Source of the DNA: Flavobacterium saliperosum
Lineage (GTDB): Bacteria; Bacteroidota; Bacteroidia; Flavobacteriales; Flavobacteriaceae
DNA: 64,000 nucleotides
Assembly (NCBI RefSeq): GCF_900100625.1
Contig: NZ_FMTY01000002.1
Span: forward strand, 124,001 to 188,000
Reading direction: 5' to 3'
Shown in pieces: positions 1 to 8,625 of the stretch. The notes under the pieces are model-generated. The model ran no database searches, was not told the DNA's origin, and saw nothing but the letters and a program-made list of their open reading frames with translations. A program made the position numbers and the translations under genes. The stretch's first letter is position 1. Each line of letters starts with the position of its first letter.

Positions 1-2418
1 GAAGCTTTCAGGTATCAGGTTGTGTACACCGCATCTGAACTAAGCGCCTCTATGACACCTTATGATGAGATAACAGCTTTAGGTTTTTCCATTGCGGCTG
101 ATTACGCAGGAGGTGATTTGTTAGGGTACACCATTAAAATGGGACATACCGCTGCTACAGATGCTGCCACACATAGTAATTTAGCCACAACCGTGGTTAA
201 ATCGCCATTTAATTATAATCCGACAGTTACCGCGGTTGGAGCATTTGATATGATCGTATTTGATACGCCATTCGTATGGAACGGGGTTGATAACGTAATT
301 ATTGAAATCTGCTCTGATGGTCCTAATGCTTATACGGCTCCTTACGGAGAAGTTAGGGTTACCGCCAGTGTTGCAAACGGATCAAGATTTTACCGAGTAG
401 ATGGCGGAACGGCTTGTGGTGTAAATACAAGCACTACGAATGCGAACAGACCGGTAATTCAATTTGATTATGTTGACGGAACGCCACCATCGTGTCTGGC
501 TCCTTCAGCTGGAACGGCATCTTCTGTTACTACAATGAGTGCCAGTTTGGGATGGACTCCGGGTGCAGGCGAATCTTTATGGAATATCGAATGGGGAGTG
601 TCTGGTTTTACTCAAGGTACCGGTACGGTAGTTAACGGAGTGACAAATCCTCATCCATTAAATGGATTAAGTGACGCAACCACATACCAGTTCTATGTTC
701 AGGCTGACTGTGGCGGATCTGGATTAAGTACTTGGAGCGGTCCATATAGTTTTACTACCCCGTGTAATGCAGCGGATGTTCCTTATACTCAGGATTTTGA
801 AAGTGCAACGACACCTGCAGCACCACTTTGTAATTTAATCGTTAACGAAGGAACCGGAAATAATTGGGCAACCACTACAGTAACAGATTCTTATGGTTTT
901 AACGGTAAGATTTTAAGATACACTTACAATGGATCGAATCCTGCAAATTCATGGTTTTTTACCCAAGGGGTTAATTTGACAGCTGGAACTTCATATAGAG
1001 TATCGTATGTTTACGGAGGTACAGGTTTTTATGCTGAAAAAATGAAAGTTGCCTATGGAACTTCAGCTTCAGCAGCTGCCATGACAATTCCTTTAGCGGA
1101 TTATCCTAATATTATGGAAGATACGGCAACCAATGCCTTTGTGGATTTTACGCCAGCGGCAAGCGGGGTTTATTATTTTGGTTTCAATGCTTATTCTGAT
1201 GCAGATATGTTTTATCTGAACTTAGATAACATTGTTGTTGATCTTTCCCCATCTTGTTTTGCTCCAACTGCTTTAAATGCTACGGTTTTGTCTTCGGATT
1301 CGGTTAGTTTATCATGGACAGCAGGTGCAGGAGAATCTCTTTGGAATATCGAATATGGTCCAAGTGGTTTCACACAAGGTACAGGTACTGTAGAGAGTGG
1401 TGTGTCTAATCCTTATGTATTGAATGGTTTAGCAGCTGCAACAGAATACGAATATTATGTTCAGGCAGATTGTGGTGCTGGCGATACAAGTGTTTGGGTA
1501 GGTCCATTCCTTTTTGACACAACGCAAACACCAGGTTGTACAACCGTAATCAGTCCTGCTGATGGTGCGATTGACGTTCCAGCTGGCACAATAGTGTTTT
1601 CATGGGATGCCCCAACAACAGGAGACCCTGCAGTTTCTTATAATATGTATTATGGTACTACGCCGGGAGATGTTACAAATTTAGTGGGTAACTTTTTAAC
1701 AACATCTGCTAATATTGATGTAACCGATTTTAATACTACTTTTTATTGGACAATTCAAGCAGTAAATGCAGGTGGTGAAGCTACCGGTTGTGCTATCTGG
1801 AGTTTTACAACGGGAGCGGCTCCGGGATATTGTCTTTCAGCTGTAAACGGTCAATGGCCGGGTACTACATATACGCCTGCAACTTGTGATGGTGTTACTG
1901 TGAATAATGTTACAACTAATGGTTGGGCAGGTGAGTACTCTTTGGTTAATGTAACTGCTGGAGAAACCTATAAATTTGAAAGTTCGAACGCTACTGATTT
2001 TATCACAATCAGTTCTGATGGTGGTGTAACGCCTGACGCTTATGGTACCACTCCGGTTCTTTGGACTTCTACAGTTACCGGGCCGATTCGTTTCTATACT
2101 CATTTAGACGATCAGTGTACTTCTGAGGATGTAAGCAGAACGCGTTCCGTTACTTGTGGTGGGGCATTAAGTGCCGCTTCTTTCGATGCGGATTCATTTG
2201 AAGCGTATCCAAACCCGGTTAAAAACGTTTTGAATTTAGCATACACCACTGAAATTGCTTCAGTAGCTGTTTACAATCTAGTAGGTCAGGAAGTAATGTC
2301 AAAAAATCTAAACGCTGCACAAAGCCAGTTGGATATGTCAAATCTTTCCGCCGGAACTTATGTTGTAAAAGTAAATGTTGACGGATTAGTAAAGACAATT
2401 AAGGTTGTGAAAGAATAA
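1..2418 (+). CDS. T9SS-secreted surface protein with fibronectin type III domains (5' partial)
   Basis: The reading frame is open from base 1, so the true start lies upstream of the window. The visible part has two near-repeated fibronectin type III-like modules, roughly residues 155-250 and 405-505, both containing ESLWNIE and GFTQGTGTV. Between them is a jelly-roll-like segment (about 255-400) starting PYTQDFES, of the kind found in flavobacterial adhesins. A third Ig/FnIII-like unit follows at about 510-600. The last ~75 residues contain AYPNPVKNVLNL, VYNLVGQEV and a terminal KTIKVVKE, which is a type A T9SS sorting domain. The protein should therefore cross the outer membrane through T9SS and be surface-anchored or released. 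Its ligand is unknown. A strong terminator follows the stop codon. Confidence 0.88.
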   Translation, partial: EAFRYQVVYTASELSASMTPYDEITALGFSIAADYAGGDLLGYTIKMGHTAATDAATHSNLATTVVKSPFNYNPTVTAVGAFDMIVFDTPFVWNGVDNVIIEICSDGPNAYTAPYGEVRVTASVANGSRFYRVDGGTACGVNTSTTNANRPVIQFDYVDGTPPSCLAPSAGTASSVTTMSASLGWTPGAGESLWNIEWGVSGFTQGTGTVVNGVTNPHPLNGLSDATTYQFYVQADCGGSGLSTWSGPYSFTTPCNAADVPYTQDFESATTPAAPLCNLIVNEGTGNNWATTTVTDSYGFNGKILRYTYNGSNPANSWFFTQGVNLTAGTSYRVSYVYGGTGFYAEKMKVAYGTSASAAAMTIPLADYPNIMEDTATNAFVDFTPAASGVYYFGFNAYSDADMFYLNLDNIVVDLSPSCFAPTALNATVLSSDSVSLSWTAGAGESLWNIEYGPSGFTQGTGTVESGVSNPYVLNGLAAATEYEYYVQADCGAGDTSVWVGPFLFDTTQTPGCTTVISPADGAIDVPAGTIVFSWDAPTTGDPAVSYNMYYGTTPGDVTNLVGNFLTTSANIDVTDFNTTFYWTIQAVNAGGEATGCAIWSFTTGAAPGYCLSAVNGQWPGTTYTPATCDGVTVNNVTTNGWAGEYSLVNVTAGETYKFESSNATDFITISSDGGVTPDAYGTTPVLWTSTVTGPIRFYTHLDDQCTSEDVSRTRSVTCGGALSAASFDADSFEAYPNPVKNVLNLAYTTEIASVAVYNLVGQEVMSKNLNAAQSQLDMSNLSAGTYVVKVNVDGLVKTIKVVKE

Positions 2419-2440
2419 TAATTTCATTCAAAATAATTCA

Positions 2441-2468
2441 AAAGCCACTTTTTCAAGTGGCTTTTTTG
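2441..2468 (+). terminator. Rho-independent terminator after the T9SS protein
   Basis: A 10-bp perfect stem (AAAGCCACTT / AAGTGGCTTT) with a TTTC loop is followed by a T run. It begins 22 bases after the stop codon at 2416-2418. Confidence 0.9.
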
Positions 2469-2480
2469 TTTTTATAGCAT

Positions 2481-2488
2481 TACCTTTG
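2481..2488 (+). promoter_or_regulatory. Putative -7 promoter element of the glycosyltransferase gene
   Basis: TACCTTTG matches the Bacteroidota -7 consensus TAnnTTTG and lies 20 bases before the ATG at 2509, just after a terminator. No good -33 TTTG is seen at the usual spacing. Confidence 0.5.
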
Positions 2489-2508
2489 TTAAAATTTAAG
2501 TTGCAGCG

Positions 2509-3507
2509 ATGTATTTTTCATTTATTATTCCGGTGTATAACCGACCCGATGAAGTAGAAGAACTGCTAAAAAGCCTAGCAGAGCAGAATTATCATGAAGA
2601 TTTTGAAGTAGTTATCGTGGAAGATGGCTCGACTGTTCCGTGTAGGGAAGTAGTAAAAAAATATGAGGGAAAATTATTCATTTCCTATTTCAATAAACCC
2701 AATTCTGGCCCCGGTGATTCCAGAAATTTCGGAATGAAACATGCCATGGGAAGCTACTTCCTAATTTTGGATTCCGATTGTATTCTGCCTGAAAACTATC
2801 TGACTTCGGTTGATAAAAACCTAAAAAAACAGTTTGTGGATTGTTTTGGCGGACCCGATAATGCCTTGGATTCTTTTTCTTCGGTTCAAAAAGCAATAAA
2901 CTTTACCATGACCTCGTTCTTAACTACGGGAGGTATTCGAGGCGGATCGGAAAAAATAGGAAAGTTCCAGCCAAGGAGTTTTAATATGGGACTGTCTAAG
3001 GCCGCTTTTGAAGCTTCCGGCGGTTTCGGTAATATTCATCCCGGTGAAGACCCGGATTTGTCCATTCGTCTTTGGAAGTTGGGATTCAAAACCAAATTGT
3101 TCAAAGACTCGTACGTATATCATAAAAGAAGAATCGATTTCAGCAAGTTCTATACGCAGGTCAATAAATTCGGAAAAGCACGACCTGTTTTGGATTCATG
3201 GTATCCTAAGCACAGTAAGATTACATTTTGGTTTCCAACGCTTTTTATAGTAGGATTTGTAATTGCATTGATTTTGTATGCCTTTGGGTTTACAATTGCA
3301 ATTAAAGTATACATCGCCTATTTTCTGCTGTTATTCTGGATAGGTTCTGTTGAAAATATGAGTTTGTGGATTGGCTTTTTAACCGTTTTTGCTGCAATAT
3401 TTCAGTTCGTGGGGTATGGTGTTGGTTTCCTTCAATCGTTTTTTAAAGTGAAACTGATGAAGCAACAACCGGAAGCGGCTTTCCCGGAACTGTTTTTTAA
3501 GAAATAA
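2509..3507 (+). CDS. Family 2 glycosyltransferase, membrane-anchored
   Basis: The 332-residue protein has a GT-A fold of family GT2. The N-terminus FIIPVYNRPDEVEELL (5-20) is the nucleotide-sugar strand and helix, VEDGS (37-41) follows, and LDSDC (87-91) carries the metal-binding DxD-type motif. GEDPDLSIRLW (179-189) corresponds to the (E/D)D acceptor-side motif. Three hydrophobic segments at about 242-262, 263-283 and 285-309 should anchor it in the inner membrane with the catalytic domain in the cytoplasm. It probably transfers a sugar to a lipid carrier or a surface glycan; the substrate cannot be read from sequence. coaE starts one base after its stop codon, so the two are cotranscribed. 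Confidence 0.85.
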   Translation: MYFSFIIPVYNRPDEVEELLKSLAEQNYHEDFEVVIVEDGSTVPCREVVKKYEGKLFISYFNKPNSGPGDSRNFGMKHAMGSYFLILDSDCILPENYLTSVDKNLKKQFVDCFGGPDNALDSFSSVQKAINFTMTSFLTTGGIRGGSEKIGKFQPRSFNMGLSKAAFEASGGFGNIHPGEDPDLSIRLWKLGFKTKLFKDSYVYHKRRIDFSKFYTQVNKFGKARPVLDSWYPKHSKITFWFPTLFIVGFVIALILYAFGFTIAIKVYIAYFLLLFWIGSVENMSLWIGFLTVFAAIFQFVGYGVGFLQSFFKVKLMKQQPEAAFPELFFKK

Positions 3508-3508
3508 T

Positions 3509-4093
3509 ATGACAAAGATAATCGGACTTACAGGTGGTATCGGAAGTGGGAAATCAACCATAGCCGGCTATTTTAAAGCACTCGGAGTTCCGGTATACAT
3601 TGCCGATGAGGAAGCACGGAAATTAATGGACCAACCGGAAATCGTTCAGAAAGTACAAGCCGTTTTCGACGAAAATGTAATTGAAAATAATTCGTTAAAC
3701 CGAAAGAGAATAGCTGAACTCGTTTTTTCAGCACCGGAAAAGTTGAAAAAGCTGAACAGTATTATCCACCCGGAAGTGAAAAAGCACTTCCTGTCATGGG
3801 TTAAAGCACATAAAGAATTCCCGTTTGTCATTAAGGAAGCTGCAATCCTCTTTGAAAGCGGAAGTTATAAAGACTGCGATAAGATAATTACGGTTGCCGC
3901 ACCGCAAGAGGTTAGGATTCATAGGGTTATGAATCGCGATAAAGTTACCAAAGAGCAGGTTTTGGAGCGTATGAAAAACCAATGGCCGCAGGAAAAAAAA
4001 ACAGCAATGAGTGATTTTGTAATTCAAAACACCGATTTGGAACAATCGAAACAAAAAGTAAGCGAAATTCTTAAAGAATTGAATAAAATGTAA
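3509..4093 (+). CDS. coaE: Dephospho-CoA kinase
   Basis: This enzyme catalyses the last step of coenzyme A biosynthesis, ATP-dependent phosphorylation of the 3'-hydroxyl of dephospho-CoA, in the cytosol. The N-terminus GLTGGIGSGKST (6-17) is a P-loop typical of CoaE, followed by YIADEEARKLM, the substrate-side DxD/E region. Later come NSIIHPEVKKHF and the lid-like region RVMNRDKVTKEQVLERM, both standard in the family. At 194 residues the length is normal. It begins one base after the glycosyltransferase stop codon and is probably cotranscribed with it. Confidence 0.95.
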   Translation: MTKIIGLTGGIGSGKSTIAGYFKALGVPVYIADEEARKLMDQPEIVQKVQAVFDENVIENNSLNRKRIAELVFSAPEKLKKLNSIIHPEVKKHFLSWVKAHKEFPFVIKEAAILFESGSYKDCDKIITVAAPQEVRIHRVMNRDKVTKEQVLERMKNQWPQEKKTAMSDFVIQNTDLEQSKQKVSEILKELNKM

Positions 4094-4108
4094 AAAGAGG
4101 GGCAGATG

Positions 4109-4124
4109 TTAATCTTTGGTTAAT
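4109..4124 (+). promoter_or_regulatory. 11-bp-spaced GTTAAT direct repeat upstream of the histidine kinase
   Basis: GTTAAT occurs at 4108-4113 and 4119-4124, exactly 11 bp apart, in the 71-bp gap before the kinase gene. The same word and spacing occur in the phosphate-gene promoters of this window, so it may be a site for an OmpR-family regulator. A TAATTTTG box lies at 4152-4159 but is only 5 bases from the ATG. Confidence 0.35.
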
Positions 4125-4164
4125 GTTTTTAAGGTCTAAATGTTAAAATGTTAATTTTGTTTTG

Positions 4165-5748
4165 ATGAATAAAACGCGTTTCCGATTACTTGTTGTTTTG
4201 ATGAGCTTATCCCTTTTGGGGATAATCCTTGTGCAGTTGTATTGGATTGAAACTTCGTATAAAAATAACGAAGAGCAATTCAAATACCACGTTCAGCAGG
4301 TTGTGGGTAATGTGGCAAACAAACTGCAACAGCAGGAAGCCTTTGAGTTTTACAGAAAATACAACAAATTGAAAGACAGTATCGGGAAAGCACCCAAACA
4401 AAGTGACTTAAAAGAGTATTTCTTTGTGGAGCGCGATCCCAAAACAAATGAACAAATCATTTATTCGAATACGATTATTTCAGAAGATTACAATTTAAAC
4501 CGTTCGTTCTTTGATAAAAATGCTGACTCGGTACCACTGAAAAGTTTTGTGGCCAAGCGAAAAACCGAAATTTTTAACGGAAATGTCCTTGATAATTCCG
4601 GTATGCAGAAAAAAAGTATGCCCGATGTAACGATTGAAAAATCAGGAAATCTGGACATTTTGGATAAAGCGCAATTTGAGATTTATTTCAAAGACATTGT
4701 GGCTTTAAAACCATTGCAGGACAGGATTTCGAAAGAGCGGTTAAATGCCATGCTGGAAAACGAATTGCGTCAATACGGAGTGAAAACACCGTTCGAATTC
4801 GGCATATACAGTAATGGACTGGCCACTAAAGTGAAATCGGAAAATTTCAATTACGATAAAAAATCAACGTATAGTATTCCGGTTTTTACCGACAATGACA
4901 ACGAAAACAAGTACCAGTTACTGGTCAGTTTCCCACAAAAAGGGAAGTTCCTGTTTTCATCATTGGTCGGAATCACATCACTGTCGCTGATTTTTACACT
5001 GGTAATCATCGTAGCCTATTTCAGTGCGCTGAACCAATTAATAAAGCAAAAACAGATTTCGGAAATCAAAACCGATTTCATCAACAATATGACCCACGAG
5101 TTTAAAACGCCTATCGCAACCATTAATCTTGCTTTAGACGCGATTAAAAACCCTAAAATCATAGAAGACAGAGAAAAAGTACAGCGTTACCTGCAAATGA
5201 TTCGGGACGAAAACAAACGAATGCACGCACAGGTCGAAAACGTTCTCCGGATTTCAAAACTGGAGCGTAAAGAGTTAGAAATTAGCAAAGAACCAACGAA
5301 CGTTCACGATATTATTGAAGATGCCATCGAACACGTTAACCTGATTATAGAAGACCGCGGAGGGGTAATCCGCAATCATCTGAATGCGAAGCGAACCACC
5401 ATTTTACTAAATGACGTTCACTTTACCAACGTGATGGTAAACATATTGGATAATGCCATAAAATATTCTCCGGAAACACCAATTATTGATGTAACCACGG
5501 AAAATGTAAAAGATTTTATCCTGATTAAAGTAAGAGACTATGGCGCCGGAATGAGCAAAATAGCCCAAAAAAGAATATTTGAAAAGTTTTACAGAGAGCA
5601 CACCGGAGACCTGCATAATGTCAAAGGACACGGTTTAGGACTGGCTTATGTAAAAAGAATTGTAGAAGACCATAACGGTCAGATATTTGTAGAAAGTGAA
5701 AAAGGAAAGGGAAGTACCTTTACCATAAAAATGCCTTTAATAAATTAA
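4165..5748 (+). CDS. Two-component sensor histidine kinase
   Basis: This is a 527-residue membrane histidine kinase. Segment 6-26 is the first transmembrane helix and about 270-290 the second, enclosing a periplasmic sensor of roughly 240 residues with no recognisable ligand domain. No clear HAMP domain is present. The dimerisation/phosphoacceptor box NNMTHEFKTPIATI has the phosphorylated His near residue 311. The ATPase domain shows the N box (NILDNAIKYS), G1 (DYGAGMS) and G2 (GHGLGLAYVK). I chose ATG 4165; a TTG codon directly before it adds one residue. The response regulator begins 5 bases downstream, so the two form a cognate pair, resembling Bacteroides RprX/RprY in layout. The signal sensed is unknown. 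Confidence 0.9.
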   Translation: MNKTRFRLLVVLMSLSLLGIILVQLYWIETSYKNNEEQFKYHVQQVVGNVANKLQQQEAFEFYRKYNKLKDSIGKAPKQSDLKEYFFVERDPKTNEQIIYSNTIISEDYNLNRSFFDKNADSVPLKSFVAKRKTEIFNGNVLDNSGMQKKSMPDVTIEKSGNLDILDKAQFEIYFKDIVALKPLQDRISKERLNAMLENELRQYGVKTPFEFGIYSNGLATKVKSENFNYDKKSTYSIPVFTDNDNENKYQLLVSFPQKGKFLFSSLVGITSLSLIFTLVIIVAYFSALNQLIKQKQISEIKTDFINNMTHEFKTPIATINLALDAIKNPKIIEDREKVQRYLQMIRDENKRMHAQVENVLRISKLERKELEISKEPTNVHDIIEDAIEHVNLIIEDRGGVIRNHLNAKRTTILLNDVHFTNVMVNILDNAIKYSPETPIIDVTTENVKDFILIKVRDYGAGMSKIAQKRIFEKFYREHTGDLHNVKGHGLGLAYVKRIVEDHNGQIFVESEKGKGSTFTIKMPLIN

Positions 5749-5753
5749 AAGAT

Positions 5754-6470
5754 ATGGACGCAACTAACAAAAAGATTCTATTAGTAGAAGATGATCCAAA
5801 TTTCGGAGCGGTTTTAAAAGATTATTTACTTATAAATGATTTCGACGTTACTTTAGCTAAAAACGGAATGGAAGGTTTCGAAAAATTCAAGAAAGACAAT
5901 TACGATTTGTGTATTCTTGACGTAATGATGCCTTACAAAGACGGGTATACTTTAGCACGTGAAATCCGCGAAAAAAACAAAGAAGTGCCTATCATTTTCC
6001 TTACCGCAAAATCGATGAAAGAAGATGTGCTGAAAGGATACAAAGTGGGTGCCGATGATTATTTGAACAAACCATTTGATTCGGAAGTATTATTGATGAA
6101 AATCAAAGCGATTATCATGCGTAAAGCTTCGGAAACCAAAACCGACAATACCAAATTCGAATTCGAAATCGGAAAATTTCACCTGAATTCAAAATTACGT
6201 TTCCTAACGTATCCTGGTGACGAACCAATCAAATTGTCGCCAAAAGAAAACGAATTATTGAAAATGTTGGCATTACATGAAAACGATTTGATGCCACGTG
6301 AATTGGCGTTGACCAAAATCTGGAGAGATGATAACTATTTCACATCCAGAAGTATGGACGTATACATTGCCAAATTACGTAAATATTTGAAATTGGACGA
6401 AGATGTCGAGATTTTAAACATCCACGGCGAAGGTTTCCGTTTGGTAGTGAAAAACAAAGCGGCAGAATAG
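5754..6470 (+). CDS. OmpR/PhoB-family response regulator
   Basis: This 238-residue DNA-binding regulator is the partner of the kinase immediately upstream. The receiver domain (about 7-120) has the acidic pair in LVEDD, the phosphoacceptor Asp56 in CILDVMMP, the switch Thr in FLTAKS and Lys106 in NKPFD. The C-terminal winged helix (about 140-232) ends with RSMDVYIAKLRKYL and HGEGFRLV, typical of the OmpR/PhoB class, whose dimers bind direct repeats about 11 bp apart. Targets are not known; the tandem GTTAAT repeat upstream of the kinase hints at autoregulation. A strong terminator ends the operon. Confidence 0.93.
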   Translation: MDATNKKILLVEDDPNFGAVLKDYLLINDFDVTLAKNGMEGFEKFKKDNYDLCILDVMMPYKDGYTLAREIREKNKEVPIIFLTAKSMKEDVLKGYKVGADDYLNKPFDSEVLLMKIKAIIMRKASETKTDNTKFEFEIGKFHLNSKLRFLTYPGDEPIKLSPKENELLKMLALHENDLMPRELALTKIWRDDNYFTSRSMDVYIAKLRKYLKLDEDVEILNIHGEGFRLVVKNKAAE

Positions 6471-6503
6471 ATAGTTATTAGTTAATACATTATATTGGTT
6501 AAG

Positions 6504-6530
6504 AAGCCCTGAGAAATCAGGGCTTTTTTT
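6504..6530 (+). terminator. Terminator after the two-component operon
   Basis: A 9-bp perfect stem (AAGCCCTGA / TCAGGGCTT) with a GAAA loop is followed by a T run. Its right arm also contains the TGA stop codon (6517-6519, minus strand) of the convergent barrel-protein gene. The minus strand has no T run, so it mainly serves the forward operon. Confidence 0.9.
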
Positions 6531-7140
6531 GTACAGAAAAAATCAGACCCAATGCCACCTGAATCTGATTGGATTTTTCAAAAAAATCCATATACTCTTT
6601 TGCAGTGGTTACTTTGAAACTGGAATAATTATAGTTTACTCCGCCAAATACGGCAACATGATCCATCAGTTCATAACTTATGTTGGTGCCTAAACTGTAA
6701 CTTGTGCCATAAAAACGGCCATAGCTTTTCTGACCGGTTTTCTGATGAATTGAAGGTCTTCCAATACTAATGTTTGGTTCAACAGTCCATTTAGGGGTTA
6801 AATTGTACTCATATTGTATTTTAAGAAACAGGTTGCTGTAATTTGTGGTACTTATGTTTCCTGCTAGGGATTCGTCGGTTACCTTATACTTCATAATGTC
6901 ATAGCCCACACCAACTTTAAAATCATAATATTTAATGAAATTGTACTGCGTTCCAAATCCAATAAATTGCGGTTCGTTAGCTTTTGAGAGAAAATTGTCT
7001 CCAAAATTTGTATGATTGTTTAAAAAGAAAAACAACTGATGATTGAAAGAAAAAGCACGATCTTTTTTTGTTGTTTCTTCTTGTGAAAATAGTGTTTGAG
7101 AAAGTAAAAGGGCAATTAGAAGTGTTTTTTTCATCATCAT
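6517..7140 (-). CDS. Outer-membrane beta-barrel-like hypothetical protein
   Basis: The 207-residue protein has a signal peptide (MMMKKTLLIALLLSQTLFSQ) with likely cleavage around FSQ-EE. The rest consists of alternating aromatic/polar strands such as YNFIKYYDFKVGVGYD and YSLGTNISYEL and ends in a hydrophobic strand, the pattern of a small outer-membrane barrel. Three consecutive ATG codons make the exact start uncertain by two residues. It overlaps the upstream lipoprotein gene by one base, so the two are translationally coupled and probably work together at the outer membrane. No specific function can be assigned. Confidence 0.7.
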   Translation of the reverse strand: MMMKKTLLIALLLSQTLFSQEETTKKDRAFSFNHQLFFFLNNHTNFGDNFLSKANEPQFIGFGTQYNFIKYYDFKVGVGYDIMKYKVTDESLAGNISTTNYSNLFLKIQYEYNLTPKWTVEPNISIGRPSIHQKTGQKSYGRFYGTSYSLGTNISYELMDHVAVFGGVNYNYSSFKVTTAKEYMDFFEKSNQIQVALGLIFSVQKKP

Positions 7141-7820
7141 TAATAGTCTAATGTAAATTCAGTTTCGTTGTCAGTACCTATATTGATGGTTTGTTGCAGT
7201 GTTGTTATTTGTTGTGTCGCGAAATCTTTCACGTCATATTCCATAATCAGAGTTTGATTTTTGGCAACCTCATGGAAGTAGCTGTCATAGTAATAAAAAT
7301 TCTCATTATTTTCAAGAGGATTTACCCAAAAAAGACTTTCTGCCGTTTGTCCGATCAGACTGATTCTTTCGATTTGGTTGGCCGGATTTACATTGTTTAG
7401 GATTACTTTCAGAAGGGTAATATCTTCCTTTTTGTATAACGTAATGGTATTGGCGGTAAAGGTGTAATCAATGAAATTTGACTTCTTAATATTTATGTAA
7501 CTTTTATTCTGATAGATATTGTCTTTATCGTAAAATTTCAATTCAATTTCATCTTCATTAATTGGCTTGGGGAAGAGCATTCTAAAGTTGCCGTTGGCAT
7601 CCGTTTGCGTAAACGAAATTAAATCCTGATCTCCTCCGGAAGGATATATGCCTCCCTGTTGCTCGTTCATGTGAATCCAGACTTCTACGTTGTTGCTTTG
7701 GATAGGGTTGTTGTACTTATCGATTAGTTTTCCTGTTACGACAAGTCGTTCTTCGCCTTCATATTGAAGTGTACAACCCAATAAAGAAAAGAGTACAAAT
7801 AAGAGAAATGCTTTTTTCAT
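7140..7820 (-). CDS. Putative lipoprotein with a carboxypeptidase-regulatory-like domain
   Basis: The 226-residue product starts with a lipoprotein signal peptide ending LFSLLGC (Cys16 as the lipidated residue). Residues about 25-125 (VVTGKLIDKYNNPIQ ... TDANGNFRMLF) look like the Ig-like carboxypeptidase regulatory fold common in Bacteroidota surface proteins. The remainder has no recognisable motif. It overlaps the downstream barrel-protein gene by one base, consistent with a lipoprotein and outer-membrane partner pair. Upstream is a 58-bp gap to the thioesterase gene. Confidence 0.75.
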   Translation of the reverse strand: MKKAFLLFVLFSLLGCTLQYEGEERLVVTGKLIDKYNNPIQSNNVEVWIHMNEQQGGIYPSGGDQDLISFTQTDANGNFRMLFPKPINEDEIELKFYDKDNIYQNKSYINIKKSNFIDYTFTANTITLYKKEDITLLKVILNNVNPANQIERISLIGQTAESLFWVNPLENNENFYYYDSYFHEVAKNQTLIMEYDVKDFATQQITTLQQTINIGTDNETEFTLDY

Positions 7821-7878
7821 TTGAAAAATGTGTTTTCAAAATGTAGTATTTTTTTGTAAAAATTAAATTGCGAAAATG

Positions 7879-8610
7879 TTATTTTTCTAAGATTAAAGCA
7901 AAACAAACCTTCTCGTCTTTGGTTACGGTAAAGAAATCGTTGTTTTCATCCGTGTGAATTTCAACGTTGTCATTCCAGTTCAATTCGCGCAGAAAATTCA
8001 TTTCGAAATTTTTAAGTCCCTGTTTCAGAATCATTTTCGGATTCAAAGTGTCCAGACACCACTCAAGGTATTTGGTGTTATTCACATGATTGACAATATC
8101 CAAATCCGATAAAACCACGGTTCGGTCGGCAATTTTTTTAGTTTCCTGCAAGATGTTAATCCTTGAAAAATTCTCGTCCGTGGCTTTATGTTCGGCAAAT
8201 TTTTCAAAATGTTCGTGCGGTAGGGCTAACGGTTCCGACTTGCGCAATTGGGTATTGAAAACCACCCAATAGGTTGTCGCTCCCACAATTTTCTTTCCGT
8301 CCAGATACATCTCAATATTTCGGATTGATTTGTTGCCTTCCAAAAGTTCAATCCAGGTTTTAACGGTCACCTTATCCTGCCATTTCGGTAAGACATCAAT
8401 TTCCACCCGAATACGGCTCAACACCCAAGCCTGATGATGTTCCTGCATGTCATTAAAACTCAGTCCACCCAAAATGGAATGTTCCGCAGCGGTGAGTTGT
8501 AATAAATTGCACAAGTCAACGTACTTCAAATAGCCGTTTGGAGCGCATTGTGTAAAATTGATTTCCCATCGGTGGGAATATATGGAAGTGAAATCTGGGG
8601 ATATTGGCAT
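7879..8610 (-). CDS. Acyl-ACP thioesterase family protein
   Basis: This 243-residue protein has two tandem hot-dog folds. The first half contains VLSRIRVEIDVLPKWQDKV and the second DIVNHVNNTKYLEW, the Asp-x-Asn-x-His-type active-site region of FatA/FatB-like acyl-ACP thioesterases. The enzyme should release free fatty acids from acyl carrier protein in the cytosol; chain-length preference is not predictable here. It has no signal peptide. It lies 15 bp downstream of the DUF6624-like gene and is likely cotranscribed with miaA and its neighbours. Confidence 0.88.
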   Translation of the reverse strand: MPISPDFTSIYSHRWEINFTQCAPNGYLKYVDLCNLLQLTAAEHSILGGLSFNDMQEHHQAWVLSRIRVEIDVLPKWQDKVTVKTWIELLEGNKSIRNIEMYLDGKKIVGATTYWVVFNTQLRKSEPLALPHEHFEKFAEHKATDENFSRINILQETKKIADRTVVLSDLDIVNHVNNTKYLEWCLDTLNPKMILKQGLKNFEMNFLRELNWNDNVEIHTDENNDFFTVTKDEKVCFALILEK

Positions 8611-8625
8611 TTTGTATAGTATGGA

